From an uncultured Christensenellaceae bacterium (lineage in GTDB: Bacteria; Bacillota; Clostridia; Christensenellales; Aristaeellaceae), in NCBI GenBank assembly GCA_905234985.1, contig CAJOJQ010000002.1, forward strand, positions 57,300 through 121,299: a stretch of 64,000 nucleotides of DNA. Reading direction: 5' to 3'. The notes under the pieces were generated by a model. It did not search any database and had not been told where the DNA came from. It saw only the letters and a program-made list of their open reading frames with translations. Below are positions 1 to 8,400 of this stretch, in pieces. Position 1 is the first letter of the stretch. Every line of letters starts with the position of its first letter. A program made the position numbers and the translations under genes.

Positions 1-13
1 GATTAAAACCACC

Positions 14-19
14 TATACT
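14..19 (+). promoter_or_regulatory. Putative -10 element for malQ
   Basis: TATACT lies about 24 bases upstream of the malQ start. The -35 element would fall outside the window, so the promoter cannot be confirmed. Confidence 0.3.
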
Positions 20-42
20 ATCATTGAGAGGAATGATCTACC

Positions 43-1521
43 ATGCGCCAAAGCGGTATTCTGATGCATATTACCTCCCTGCCCGGGCCGGACGGCATCG
101 GCAGCTTAGGGAAGGAAGCCTATGAATTCGCGGATTTTCTGCATGCCGCCAATATGGGCATCTGGCAGGTGCTGCCCATGGGTCCCACGGGCTACGGCGA
201 ATCGCCCTACCAGTCGCCCAGCACCTTCGCGGGCAATCCCATGGTGATTTCCCTGGATAAGCTGGCCGAAGCGGGTTATCTGGATTTAGAGGGGGAAGAA
301 CGTTACACCCCGGAAAACCTGGAACAGGTGGATTACGCCGCGGTGCAGGAGCATAAAACCCGGCTGCTGCGCAAAGCCTTCGCTCAGTCCGAGAGGAAGC
401 TGAAAAAGGCCATCGCCCAGTTCCGGGAGGAAAACGATTGGGCCTACGATTACGCCCTGTTCGCCGCCATCAAGGCGCATTTTGATCTGCAAATGTGGAC
501 GAAGTGGCCCGACGAGGGCGCGCGCATGCGGGACCCGGACACCCTGAAAAAGTACGAAAAGAAGCTGGACAAGGAAATCCGCTTCCATCTGTGGTGCCAG
601 TACATCTTCGCCCAGCAGTGGAAAGAACTGAAAACCTATGTGAACGGCCTGGGCATCAAGCTGTTCGGCGATATTCCCATCTATGTGGCCGAGGACAGCG
701 CCGACACCTGGACGAAGCCCGAAGTGTTCCAGCTGGACAAGGATCGGGTGCCCCGCCGGGTGGCGGGCGTGCCGCCGGATTACTTTTCCGAGGACGGCCA
801 GTTGTGGGGCAATCCCCTGTACCGCTGGTCCTACCTGAAATCCAAGGGCTATGACTGGTGGGTGAAGCGCCTGGGTCATCTGAGCAAAATGTACGATATG
901 ATCCGCGTGGACCACTTCATCGGCTTCGCCAGATACTATTCCATCCCTCACGGGGCCACGACCGCGAAAACGGGCCGGTACATCGACGGGCCGGGGAAGG
1001 ATTTGTTCATCACCCTGAACAAGAAGCTGCCTGGGCTGGACATCGTGGCCGAAGACTTAGGCCTGGTGACCGACCAAGTGCGGGAACTGATCGCCTTCAC
1101 CGGTTATCCGGGCATGAAGGTTCTGTCCTTCGCGTTCGGCGCGGATGATTCCAATGTGCATATCCCGGAAAACATTCCGGAGAACACCGCCTACTACACC
1201 GGTACACACGACAACGTGACCGCCCTGGCCCGGGTCAAGAACTGCACCAAGGAAGAATTGGAAAGCGCCAAGGAAATCGCTGGGTTTGAAAAGCTCAAGG
1301 ACGCTTCCTGGGCCTTCATCCGCACGGTGTATGAGAGCAAGGCCCGCATCGCCATGGCCCCCATGCAGGACGTGCTGGGCCTGGACGACTGGGCCACCAT
1401 GAACCGGCCCGGCACCGTGGGCGGCAACTGGCTGTGGCGCATGAAGCCCGGCACGGCTACCGAGGCTTTAGCGGAAAAATTGAATCGCCTGAACCGGGAT
1501 ACCAAGCGTCAAACTGAATGA
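43..1521 (+). CDS. malQ: 4-alpha-glucanotransferase (amylomaltase, GH77)
   Basis: Cytosolic disproportionating enzyme that transfers alpha-1,4-glucan segments between maltodextrins, as part of maltodextrin and glycogen use. At 492 aa it has the usual bacterial MalQ length. Visible GH77 landmarks are the N-terminal SGILMHITSLPGPDGIGSLG, the nucleophile region IRVDHFIGFARYY near residue 290, the acid/base region VAEDLG near 335 and TGTHDN near 385. The ATG start follows GAGAGGA at good spacing. No other maltose genes are seen, and what lies 5' is outside the window. The family call is secure; physiology (glycogen versus imported maltodextrin) is inference. Confidence 0.95.
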   Translation: MRQSGILMHITSLPGPDGIGSLGKEAYEFADFLHAANMGIWQVLPMGPTGYGESPYQSPSTFAGNPMVISLDKLAEAGYLDLEGEERYTPENLEQVDYAAVQEHKTRLLRKAFAQSERKLKKAIAQFREENDWAYDYALFAAIKAHFDLQMWTKWPDEGARMRDPDTLKKYEKKLDKEIRFHLWCQYIFAQQWKELKTYVNGLGIKLFGDIPIYVAEDSADTWTKPEVFQLDKDRVPRRVAGVPPDYFSEDGQLWGNPLYRWSYLKSKGYDWWVKRLGHLSKMYDMIRVDHFIGFARYYSIPHGATTAKTGRYIDGPGKDLFITLNKKLPGLDIVAEDLGLVTDQVRELIAFTGYPGMKVLSFAFGADDSNVHIPENIPENTAYYTGTHDNVTALARVKNCTKEELESAKEIAGFEKLKDASWAFIRTVYESKARIAMAPMQDVLGLDDWATMNRPGTVGGNWLWRMKPGTATEALAEKLNRLNRDTKRQTE

Positions 1522-1557
1522 ACCTGAAAGTTTCTGCAAAAGTTTGGAAAATGAGGG

Positions 1558-1586
1558 TTGACAATTCCCCGGGATACGAGTATACT
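1558..1586 (+). promoter_or_regulatory. Strong promoter for the ABC exporter leader
   Basis: TTGACA, a 17-base spacer and TATACT: a near-consensus vegetative promoter in the malQ-ABC gap. It lies just upstream of the leader ORF, so the leader and the ABC genes would be transcribed from it. Confidence 0.75.
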
Positions 1587-1619
1587 GTGAACGAAATTTG
1601 AAGGAAGGAGGCCGCGGAA

Positions 1620-1706
1620 ATGTACGTGAACGTTCGTAAAATGCTTGTACTGTTTGCAACCAAGGGATATTTCTGCGCATTTTTGCGGCCTGACAGAACC
1701 TGCTGA
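1620..1706 (+). CDS. Putative leader peptide of an attenuator (28 aa)
   Basis: A short ORF (MYVNVRKMLV..., 28 codons, stop TGA), too short for the ORF track. It is preceded by an excellent ribosome binding site (AAGGAAGGAGG, 8-base spacing), lies directly downstream of a near-consensus promoter, and is followed 26 bases later by an intrinsic terminator placed before the ABC exporter genes. This promoter, leader ORF, terminator and heterodimeric ABC exporter order matches the bmrB-bmrCD arrangement of Bacillus subtilis, where ribosome stalling by antibiotics on the leader allows read-through. The peptide itself resembles nothing I recognise. Translation and attenuation are inferred from architecture. 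Confidence 0.6.
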   Translation: MYVNVRKMLVLFATKGYFCAFLRPDRTC

Positions 1707-1732
1707 ACGCTGTTGGCGGAAAGCGGGATAAC

Positions 1733-1767
1733 AAGGTCATCGGCTGCAAAGGCCGGTGGCCTTTTTT
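1733..1767 (+). terminator. Intrinsic terminator / attenuator upstream of the ABC exporter
   Basis: A 12-bp stem (AAGGTCATCGGC paired with GGCCGGTGGCCTT, including three G-U pairs) closes a six-base loop and runs into TTTTTT. It sits between the leader ORF and the first ABC gene, so it would stop transcription before the operon unless bypassed. I did not find an obvious competing anti-terminator by eye. Confidence 0.65.
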
Positions 1768-1800
1768 CATACTTCGTTTTACGGTAGGGAGGGATTTCCT

Positions 1801-3618
1801 ATGGAGCAGCGTAGCCTGATGGGAAAGCTGATCGGAGACAACAAGCGGTATTTTATCGCCGCGCTGGTGTGTACGGTGTTCACCGTGGCGATTGAGTTTA
1901 TTACGCCCATTATTTTAGCGGAAACCATGGATCATTATCTGCTGGGCGAACCTAGCCGTATGCCGGGCTTTGTGAACGCCTGGATCGAAGCCTTTGGCGG
2001 CAGGGATTTCATGGCAAGCCATTTGTGGATCGCGGGCGTCGTGTTGGTAGGGCTGAACGCGCTGAACGGCGTGTTTGGCTATATCAAGGGCCGCTCCCAG
2101 GCGATTGCGGGCGAAAACGTGGCCCTGACCCTGCGGGAAAGGCTGTACAGCCACATCCAGCGTCTGCCTTACGCCTACCATGTGAAGGCTGAAACGGGCG
2201 ACTTGGTGCAGCGGTGTACCTCGGATGTGGAAACCGTGCGGCGCTTCCTGGCCACGCAGATGATGCAGGTGGTGAACGCCCTGTTCATGGTGGCCATCGC
2301 TTTGGGGTATATGTTCAGCGAAAACGTGAAAATCACCCTCATCAGTATGATTATGATCCCCGGCCTGTTCCTGTTCGCCTGGCTGTTCTTCCGGTGGGTC
2401 ATCAAGAATTTCCGCCTGTCCGACGAAGCGGAGGGCAAAATGAGCGCCGTTTTGCAGGAAAACCTGACCGGCGTGCGAGTGGTTCGCGCTTTCGGCCAGC
2501 AGGAATATGAAGTTGAAAAGTTCGATCAGGCTTCCTCCGATTTCCGGAAAAAGACCTTCAAGCTCTGCAACCTGCTGGCGGTTTATTGGGCCACCAGCGA
2601 CTTGATGAGCATGCTGCAATCCATGATGACGCTGCTGGCTTGCGTGTATTTCGCCATTCGGGGCGAGATCACCGTGGGCGGTCTCATCATTTTCACCAGC
2701 TACATTTGGAAGCTGCTGTTTCCTATCCGTCAGCTGGGCCGCATTTTGAGCGACGCGGGCAAAAGCAAGGTGGCCCTGGATCGCATTCAGGAGATTTTGG
2801 GCGTGCCGGAGGAACCAAAGGAGCCTGACGCCATCAAGCCCAGCCTCAAAGGCGATATCGTGTTCGATCACGTCACCTTCGGCTACGACAGCGGCAAGGA
2901 CGTGCTGCGGGATATGAGCTTCACCATTCCCGCCGGGAAAACCGTCGCCATTTTGGGGGCCACGGGCAGCGGGAAATCTACGGTTGCCCACCTGATCCAG
3001 CGGCTGTTCGACGTAAAGGAAGGCGAGATCCGCATCGGCGGCACGCCTATCAATCAAATCGACCGGTATTACCTGCGCTCCCGGGTGGGCCTGGTCTTGC
3101 AGGAACCCTTCTTGTATTCCAAGACGCTGAAGGAAAACGTGGCGATCGCCCGGCGGCACGCTTCCGATGAAGAAATTGACCGGGCGGTGACTGACGCGGC
3201 AGCCAAGACATTTATCCTGGACAGCGACAAAGGCTTTGACACCCTGGTGGGCGAGCGGGGCGTGACCCTGTCCGGCGGGCAGAAGCAGCGCGTCGCCATC
3301 GCCCGCACGTTGATGAAAGACAACGACGTCCTGATTTTCGACGATTCCCTGTCCGCCGTGGATACGGAAACCGACGCCCAGATCCGCGCGGCGCTGAAAA
3401 AGCGCAGCAAAGACACCACCACCATCATCATCAGCCACCGGGTGGTCACGCTTTCCCAGGCGGACCTGATTCTGGTCATGGAGGATGGAAAAGTCACCGA
3501 ACAGGGCAGCCACGAGCAGCTGATTCACTCCGGCGGCCTGTACAGCAGGATTTTCAGCATCCAGTCCGCCTTGGAAGAAGAATTCAAAGAGGAGAAAAAC
3601 AGCTATGCAGCAGTTTGA
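1801..3618 (+). CDS. ABC transporter permease/ATPase, heterodimeric exporter subunit (BmrC/LmrC-like)
   Basis: Type IV ABC exporter half-transporter of 605 aa: an N-terminal six-helix membrane domain (about 1-320) and a C-terminal nucleotide-binding domain. The start is ATG after GGTAGGGAGGG; the track ORF begins 15 codons too early. The NBD shows Walker A GATGSGKST, signature LSGGQKQR and H-loop SHR. Walker B reads LIFDDSLSAVD, so the catalytic Glu is replaced by Asp, the mark of the degenerate site in heterodimeric exporters. It overlaps the next half-transporter by 14 bases, and the two should form one pump. Drug or peptide export is likely from the family and from the attenuator-like leader; the substrate is unknown. 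Confidence 0.9.
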   Translation: MEQRSLMGKLIGDNKRYFIAALVCTVFTVAIEFITPIILAETMDHYLLGEPSRMPGFVNAWIEAFGGRDFMASHLWIAGVVLVGLNALNGVFGYIKGRSQAIAGENVALTLRERLYSHIQRLPYAYHVKAETGDLVQRCTSDVETVRRFLATQMMQVVNALFMVAIALGYMFSENVKITLISMIMIPGLFLFAWLFFRWVIKNFRLSDEAEGKMSAVLQENLTGVRVVRAFGQQEYEVEKFDQASSDFRKKTFKLCNLLAVYWATSDLMSMLQSMMTLLACVYFAIRGEITVGGLIIFTSYIWKLLFPIRQLGRILSDAGKSKVALDRIQEILGVPEEPKEPDAIKPSLKGDIVFDHVTFGYDSGKDVLRDMSFTIPAGKTVAILGATGSGKSTVAHLIQRLFDVKEGEIRIGGTPINQIDRYYLRSRVGLVLQEPFLYSKTLKENVAIARRHASDEEIDRAVTDAAAKTFILDSDKGFDTLVGERGVTLSGGQKQRVAIARTLMKDNDVLIFDDSLSAVDTETDAQIRAALKKRSKDTTTIIISHRVVTLSQADLILVMEDGKVTEQGSHEQLIHSGGLYSRIFSIQSALEEEFKEEKNSYAAV

Positions 3619-5458
3619 TGAACAGGATTATACCCAGCGCTTTTCCCTGTCGCTGTGGCGTAAAATCCTGCTGTACACAAAGGAATACTACCCGGATTTA
3701 TGTAAGTTAGGCGCGACCATGGCGGTGACGGCGGGGTGCGACGTGGTGTTTCCCCTGATGACCACCTACGCCATCGACCATTTCATTCCCAATTTAGATC
3801 ACCCGGGAACCATGGAAGGGCTGCCGGGGTTCATCGGCGTGTACCTTCTGATCCTGGCGATCCAGGTGGCGTCCATCTTCTATTTCCTGTATTTGGGCGG
3901 CAAGATCGAGGTGGGCGTATGCTACACCATCCGGAAGCAGGCCTTCCGCAAATTGCAGGAACTGCCCTTTTCCTACTATGACCGGATGCCCGTGGGCTAC
4001 CTCATGAGCCGCATGACCAGCGATACCCAGCGTTTGGCGGATACCATCGGCTGGTCCATGCTGGATTTAGCCTGGGGCACGGTGATGCTGGCGGCCGCCA
4101 GCGTGACCATGCTGGTGCTGAACTGGAAAATGGCGCTGATGGTGATGCTGGTGGTGCCGCCCCTGGCCCTGGTTTCCTGGTGGTTCCAGCAAAGGATTTT
4201 GAAAGCCTACCGCGCCGTGCGTAAAACCAACAGCAAAATCACCGGCGCGTTCAACGAGGGGATCATGGGGGCCAAAACCACCAATACCCTGGTGCGGGAG
4301 GAAATGAACATGGAGGAGTTCACCGAACTCACCCACGCCATGAAAAAATCCTCCGTCCGCGCCGCGTCCCTGTCGGCAGTGTACCTGCCCATCGTGGTGG
4401 CCTTAGGTTCCGTTGCCACGGCTTACGCCCTGTGGAAGGGCGGCAGCGCCGTGCTGGTGGGCGGCATGACCTTGGGCGTGCTTCAGGCGTTCATCAACTA
4501 CACCGTGCAGTTTTTTGAACCCATCCGCAATGTCGCCAACGTGTTCGCGGAAATGCAGTCCGCCCAGGCGGCGGCGGAGCGGGTACTCACCCTGCTGGAA
4601 ACGAAGCCGGACATCGTGGACACTCCGGAGGTGGAAGAAAAATTCGGCGACAATTTCCACCCCAAAAAGGAAAACTGGCCCGCGCTTCACGGCGACGTGG
4701 AATTCTGTCACGTGGATTTCCAATACAAGGAGGGCGAAAAGGTTCTGTCCGATTTCAACCTGAAAATCAAGGCGGGGGAGACCATCGCCCTCGTCGGCCC
4801 CACCGGCGCTGGCAAATCCACGGTGGTGAACCTGATCTGCCGCTTCTATGAACCCACGGCGGGGGAAATCAAAATCGACGGCGTGAACTACAAGGAACGG
4901 AGCCAATTGTGGCTGCAAAGCAATTTGGGTTACGTCCTCCAGGAACCGCGCCTCTTTTCCGGCACTATCCGTGACAATATCCGGTACGCCAGGCTGGACG
5001 CCACGGATGAGGAAATCGAAGCCGCCGCCCGGATGCTGAACGCGGAAAGCTTCATCCTGCGCATGGATAAGGGCTACGATACGGACGTGGGCGAGGGCGG
5101 CAGCCGCCTTTCCACCGGCGAAAAGCAGCTCATTTCCTTTGCCCGGGCGCTGCTGGCCGATCCCCGCATTTTCGTGCTGGACGAGGCCACCTCCTCCGTG
5201 GACACGCAGACCGAGCAGATCATTCAGCAGGCGATTTCCAAAGTACTCAAGGGCCGCACGTCCTTCATCATCGCCCATCGACTGTCCACCGTGCGCACGG
5301 CGGACCGCATCTTGGTGATCGACGACGGAAAAATCAAGGAAATGGGCACCCACCAGGAGCTTCTGCGGAAGAAAGGCGCGTATTACAAGCTGTATACCAA
5401 CCAATTCCAGGAAGAACAGGCCATGGAAATCCTGGGAAAGGCGGAAGAAACGGCATGA
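3605..5458 (+). CDS. ABC transporter permease/ATPase, partner subunit (BmrD/LmrD-like)
   Basis: Second half-transporter (617 aa) of the heterodimer: membrane domain about 20-340, NBD about 365-600. Walker A is GPTGAGKST and Walker B VLDEATSSVD keeps the catalytic Glu. The signature is LSTGEKQ rather than LSGGQ. The canonical Glu here and the Asp in the partner give one competent and one degenerate ATP site, as in BmrCD, LmrCD and TM287/288. The ATG follows AAGAGGAG, overlaps the upstream gene, and is translationally coupled. An intrinsic terminator follows. The transported substrate cannot be read from the sequence. Confidence 0.9.
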   Translation: MQQFDEQDYTQRFSLSLWRKILLYTKEYYPDLCKLGATMAVTAGCDVVFPLMTTYAIDHFIPNLDHPGTMEGLPGFIGVYLLILAIQVASIFYFLYLGGKIEVGVCYTIRKQAFRKLQELPFSYYDRMPVGYLMSRMTSDTQRLADTIGWSMLDLAWGTVMLAAASVTMLVLNWKMALMVMLVVPPLALVSWWFQQRILKAYRAVRKTNSKITGAFNEGIMGAKTTNTLVREEMNMEEFTELTHAMKKSSVRAASLSAVYLPIVVALGSVATAYALWKGGSAVLVGGMTLGVLQAFINYTVQFFEPIRNVANVFAEMQSAQAAAERVLTLLETKPDIVDTPEVEEKFGDNFHPKKENWPALHGDVEFCHVDFQYKEGEKVLSDFNLKIKAGETIALVGPTGAGKSTVVNLICRFYEPTAGEIKIDGVNYKERSQLWLQSNLGYVLQEPRLFSGTIRDNIRYARLDATDEEIEAAARMLNAESFILRMDKGYDTDVGEGGSRLSTGEKQLISFARALLADPRIFVLDEATSSVDTQTEQIIQQAISKVLKGRTSFIIAHRLSTVRTADRILVIDDGKIKEMGTHQELLRKKGAYYKLYTNQFQEEQAMEILGKAEETA

Positions 5459-5475
5459 TCCCTGGAACAGAAAGG

Positions 5476-5509
5476 GCCATAGCGGGCATTCATCCGCTAT
5501 GGCTTTTTT
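5476..5509 (+). terminator. Intrinsic terminator after the ABC operon
   Basis: Perfect 10-bp stem GCCATAGCGG/CCGCTATGGC with an 8-base loop followed by six T. Confidence 0.9.
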
Positions 5510-5582
5510 CGCGCGTTTTCGCGCACTGAATCGACGCTTTCAGGCGCTTCCAAAGCCTATACTGAACGCGGAGGTCAGGGAA

Positions 5583-6371
5583 ATGCGGGTATATGGCGAA
5601 GCGTTTTTCTTTATTATCTTCTGGATGGATTTTCTGTGCCTTTTGCTGGCGGCGCGCTTGGGGCGAAGCCGGTTTCACTTTGGAAAAGCGCTGATTTCAG
5701 CGGGCTTGGGCGGCGTTTACGGGGTGCTGGCATGGACGGCTTCTTTTCCTTTTCTGCGCGGCGTTCCGGCGCTGCTGCTTTCGTGTTTGCTCATGTGCCG
5801 GATCGCCTTCGGCAAGCGCTGTCCGCGCCTGTTTCCGCTGGTATTGGCGTCGGGATGGCTGCTGTCCGGCCTGTCGAATTTTGTGATGGAAAGAGGCGGA
5901 TCGCCCGGTTTGGTGATCCTCATTGACAGCGGAGCGGCGCTGGCCCTTTTGCTGCTGACCCAAAGGATCGGCGATCCCGGCGGCAGTTTCAGCATAAAGC
6001 TCGTATACCGGGGCAAATCCGCCGAAGCGCGGGCGATGCGGGATACGGGTAATCTGCTTTCAGACGCGGTTTCCGGCCTGCCGGTGATCGTGCTGTCGGA
6101 AAGGTTAGGGCAGGCGTTCCTGCCGCCGGGAACAAACGCAAAGGATTTGTGTACCCTGCCGCCCGGCTGGCGTTTGGTTCGGGTGAAAACGGCGGCGGGA
6201 GTTAAAACGCTCATGTGCTTTACGCCGGATCAAATCATCCTGCGGCAGGGAACGCGCGTTTTTCACGCGGAAGCGGCGGTAGCGGTGGCGGATTTTGAGG
6301 AAGACCGTGCGCTGCTTCCGGACAGTTTATTTTCCGAGCAAAGGGAGGGAATGTGCCATGCAGTCCTTTGA
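5583..6371 (+). CDS. spoIIGA: Sigma-E processing peptidase SpoIIGA
   Basis: Membrane aspartic protease that cleaves pro-sigma-E in the mother cell after the forespore signal SpoIIR. The chosen ATG follows GGAGGTCAGGGAA and gives 262 aa; the 28-codon longer ORF runs into the preceding terminator. The N-terminal half is hydrophobic with several membrane segments ([19 protein letters not shown] onward), and the C-terminal protease domain carries the family motif [19 protein letters not shown]. It is slightly shorter than the roughly 300-aa Bacillus protein. It overlaps sigE by 14 bases, the classical pair. Unlike many genomes, ftsZ is not adjacent here. Confidence 0.9.
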   Translation: MRVYGEAFFFIIFWMDFLCLLLAARLGRSRFHFGKALISAGLGGVYGVLAWTASFPFLRGVPALLLSCLLMCRIAFGKRCPRLFPLVLASGWLLSGLSNFVMERGGSPGLVILIDSGAALALLLLTQRIGDPGGSFSIKLVYRGKSAEARAMRDTGNLLSDAVSGLPVIVLSERLGQAFLPPGTNAKDLCTLPPGWRLVRVKTAAGVKTLMCFTPDQIILRQGTRVFHAEAAVAVADFEEDRALLPDSLFSEQREGMCHAVL

Positions 6372-7068
6372 CGTAAAAAAGTGGATGGCGGTGTTTTTCG
6401 CCCATCTGCATCCCGACGGGATGTACTATATCGGCGGGGCCGATCCGCTGCCCCAGCCCCTGACGCCGGAGGAAGAAGCGGAAATGGTGGCGCGGCTGCC
6501 GGGGGACGACGGCACGGCGCGGTCCGTCCTGATCGAAAGAAACCTGCGGCTGGTGGTATTCATCGCCAAGAAGTTCGAGAACACCGCCGTGGGCATGGAG
6601 GATTTGATTTCCATCGGCACCATCGGCCTGATCAAGGCGGTAAATACCTTTAACCCGGAGAAAAAAATCAAGCTGGCAACCTATGCCAGCCGATGCATTG
6701 AAAACGAGGTGCTGATGTATCTGCGCCACACCAGCCGCTTGAAATGCGAAGTGTCCTTGGACGAGCCGCTGAAAACGGACTGGGACGGCAATGAGCTGCT
6801 TTTGTCCGACGTGCTGGGCACGGAGGGCGATTTGGTGTCCCGGGGCGTGGAGGAGGACGCGGAAAAGCAGGTGCTTTCCTGCGCCTTATCCCGCCTGGCG
6901 CCCCGGGAGCGCCGGATCATGAACATGCGCTTCGGCTTAGGCGGCAGAAAGGAAATGACCCAAAAGGAAGTAGCGGACGAGTTAGGCATTTCCCAATCCT
7001 ATATTTCCCGGCTGGAAAAGCGGATATTGAGCCGCCTGCAAACCGAAATGCAGCGAGCCTCTCTCTAA
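6358..7068 (+). CDS. sigE: RNA polymerase sporulation sigma factor SigE (pro-form)
   Basis: Mother-cell-specific sigma factor (236 aa) made as an inactive precursor. The first roughly 25 residues ([17 protein letters not shown]...) form the membrane-associated pro-sequence, followed by the conserved [18 protein letters not shown]. Region 2 ([42 protein letters not shown]) and region 4 ([22 protein letters not shown]) are intact. The start is ATG after GGGAGGGA, inside the end of spoIIGA. The stop overlaps the stop of the convergent rimO by 3-4 bases, so no terminator separates them. sigG, often next in Bacillus and clostridia, is absent. Confidence 0.93.
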   Translation: MQSFDVKKWMAVFFAHLHPDGMYYIGGADPLPQPLTPEEEAEMVARLPGDDGTARSVLIERNLRLVVFIAKKFENTAVGMEDLISIGTIGLIKAVNTFNPEKKIKLATYASRCIENEVLMYLRHTSRLKCEVSLDEPLKTDWDGNELLLSDVLGTEGDLVSRGVEEDAEKQVLSCALSRLAPRERRIMNMRFGLGGRKEMTQKEVADELGISQSYISRLEKRILSRLQTEMQRASL

Positions 7069-8381
7069 AGCGCCTGGGCGCTTAAATCGTAGGTGCCCGC
7101 ACCGGTGATTTTCGCCATGATGAACGTATGCTCTTTCAGCGGTTCATTGCTGAACAGCATGATTTCGCCGTCGGCGTCGGGGGCTTCCCATTGGGAACGG
7201 GCGGTGTAGTTGGTGCCGTTGTGGCCGGTGACCAGCACCTTTTCCGTTTTGCCGATCCGCAGACGGTTTCTTTCCCGGCTGATCTTCGCCTGCATGGCCA
7301 TGAGGCGGTTGAGACGGTCCTGCTTGACTTCCTCGTCGATCTGATCGGGCATGACCGCCGCCGGGGTGTCTTCCTCCGGGGAATAGGCGAACGCGCCCAT
7401 GCGGTCGAAGGCCATTTCCTCGGAAAAGGCCATCAATTGCTCAAAGTCCGCTTCCGTTTCGCCGGGGAAGCCCACGATGAACGTGGTGCGCAGGCAGAAG
7501 CCCATCTTCCGGGCGGCGGTGAGCATTTCTTTGGTATGGGCCGCTTCGCCCCGGCGGTTCATTTTTTTGAGCAGGGCGGGGGAGGCGTGCTGCAAGGGAA
7601 GATCAAGATACTTGCAGATGTTGTCGTGAGCCGCCATGGTTTCCAGCAGCCGCATGTCCGTTTCGTCGGGGTACATGTACAGGCTGCGCAGCCATTCCAC
7701 GCCCGGAATCTGGCAGGCTTCGGAAAGCAAATCCCGCAGGCTTCCGCCGGTATCGACGCCGTACTTGGTGGTGTCCTGGGCGATGAGAATATGCTCCTTT
7801 ACGCCCTGGCCCGCCAGCAGCCGCATTTCATCCAAAATGGCCTCCTTGGGCCGGGAGCGGTAACCGCCCCGGATCAGGGGAATGGCGCAGTAGGTGCAGC
7901 GGTTGTCGCAGCCGTCGCCGATTTTGATATAGGCGGAGCTGGGCGGCGTGGTCAGCACCCGGCCGCATTCCAGGAAACCGGGGTTCCGGCGGGTATCGGC
8001 GGGGCGGCTGCCGGACAGGGCTTCGGTCAAATACTGCTCCAAATGCTCGTATTGGCTGACCCCAAGGAGGCAGTCGATTTCCGGTATTTCTTTCAGCAGC
8101 TCGTCCTTGTAGCGCTGGGCCAGGCAGCCGGTCACGCACAGCACCCTGCACCGTCCCGTATTTTTATACGCGGCCATTTCAAAGATGGCATCAATGGATT
8201 CTTCTTTTGCCGGGGCGATAAAGCCGCAGGTGTTCACGATCAGCACGTCGGCTTCCTTCGGCTCGTGGGTGATCTCCATTCCCGCCTTTGTCAGCTTGCC
8301 AAGCATTTGTTCGGAATCCACCCGGTTTTTGACGCAGCCCAGGGAAATCATGCCGATTTTCAGGCCTTGCAGGGCGTTCAA
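7065..8381 (-). CDS. rimO: Ribosomal protein S12 methylthiotransferase RimO
   Basis: Radical SAM methylthiotransferase (438 aa) that modifies the conserved Asp of ribosomal protein S12. The N-terminal UPF0004 domain begins [19 protein letters not shown] with three cluster-binding cysteines (in GCVKN, NTCGF and VTGCLA). The radical SAM motif is [15 protein letters not shown] near residue 160, and a C-terminal TRAM domain is present. It lies 19 bases after tldE and is probably the last gene of tldD-tldE-rimO. RimO is favoured over MiaB by the CVKNRVDSE opening. Confidence 0.93.
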   Translation of the reverse strand: MNALQGLKIGMISLGCVKNRVDSEQMLGKLTKAGMEITHEPKEADVLIVNTCGFIAPAKEESIDAIFEMAAYKNTGRCRVLCVTGCLAQRYKDELLKEIPEIDCLLGVSQYEHLEQYLTEALSGSRPADTRRNPGFLECGRVLTTPPSSAYIKIGDGCDNRCTYCAIPLIRGGYRSRPKEAILDEMRLLAGQGVKEHILIAQDTTKYGVDTGGSLRDLLSEACQIPGVEWLRSLYMYPDETDMRLLETMAAHDNICKYLDLPLQHASPALLKKMNRRGEAAHTKEMLTAARKMGFCLRTTFIVGFPGETEADFEQLMAFSEEMAFDRMGAFAYSPEEDTPAAVMPDQIDEEVKQDRLNRLMAMQAKISRERNRLRIGKTEKVLVTGHNGTNYTARSQWEAPDADGEIMLFSNEPLKEHTFIMAKITGAGTYDLSAQAL

Positions 8382-8400
8382 CTTATCTTCACCGCCTTTT

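Noticed and set aside
1915-3528. 537-codon minus-strand ORF
   Set aside because: Antisense shadow of the ABC half-transporter with clear Walker and signature motifs.
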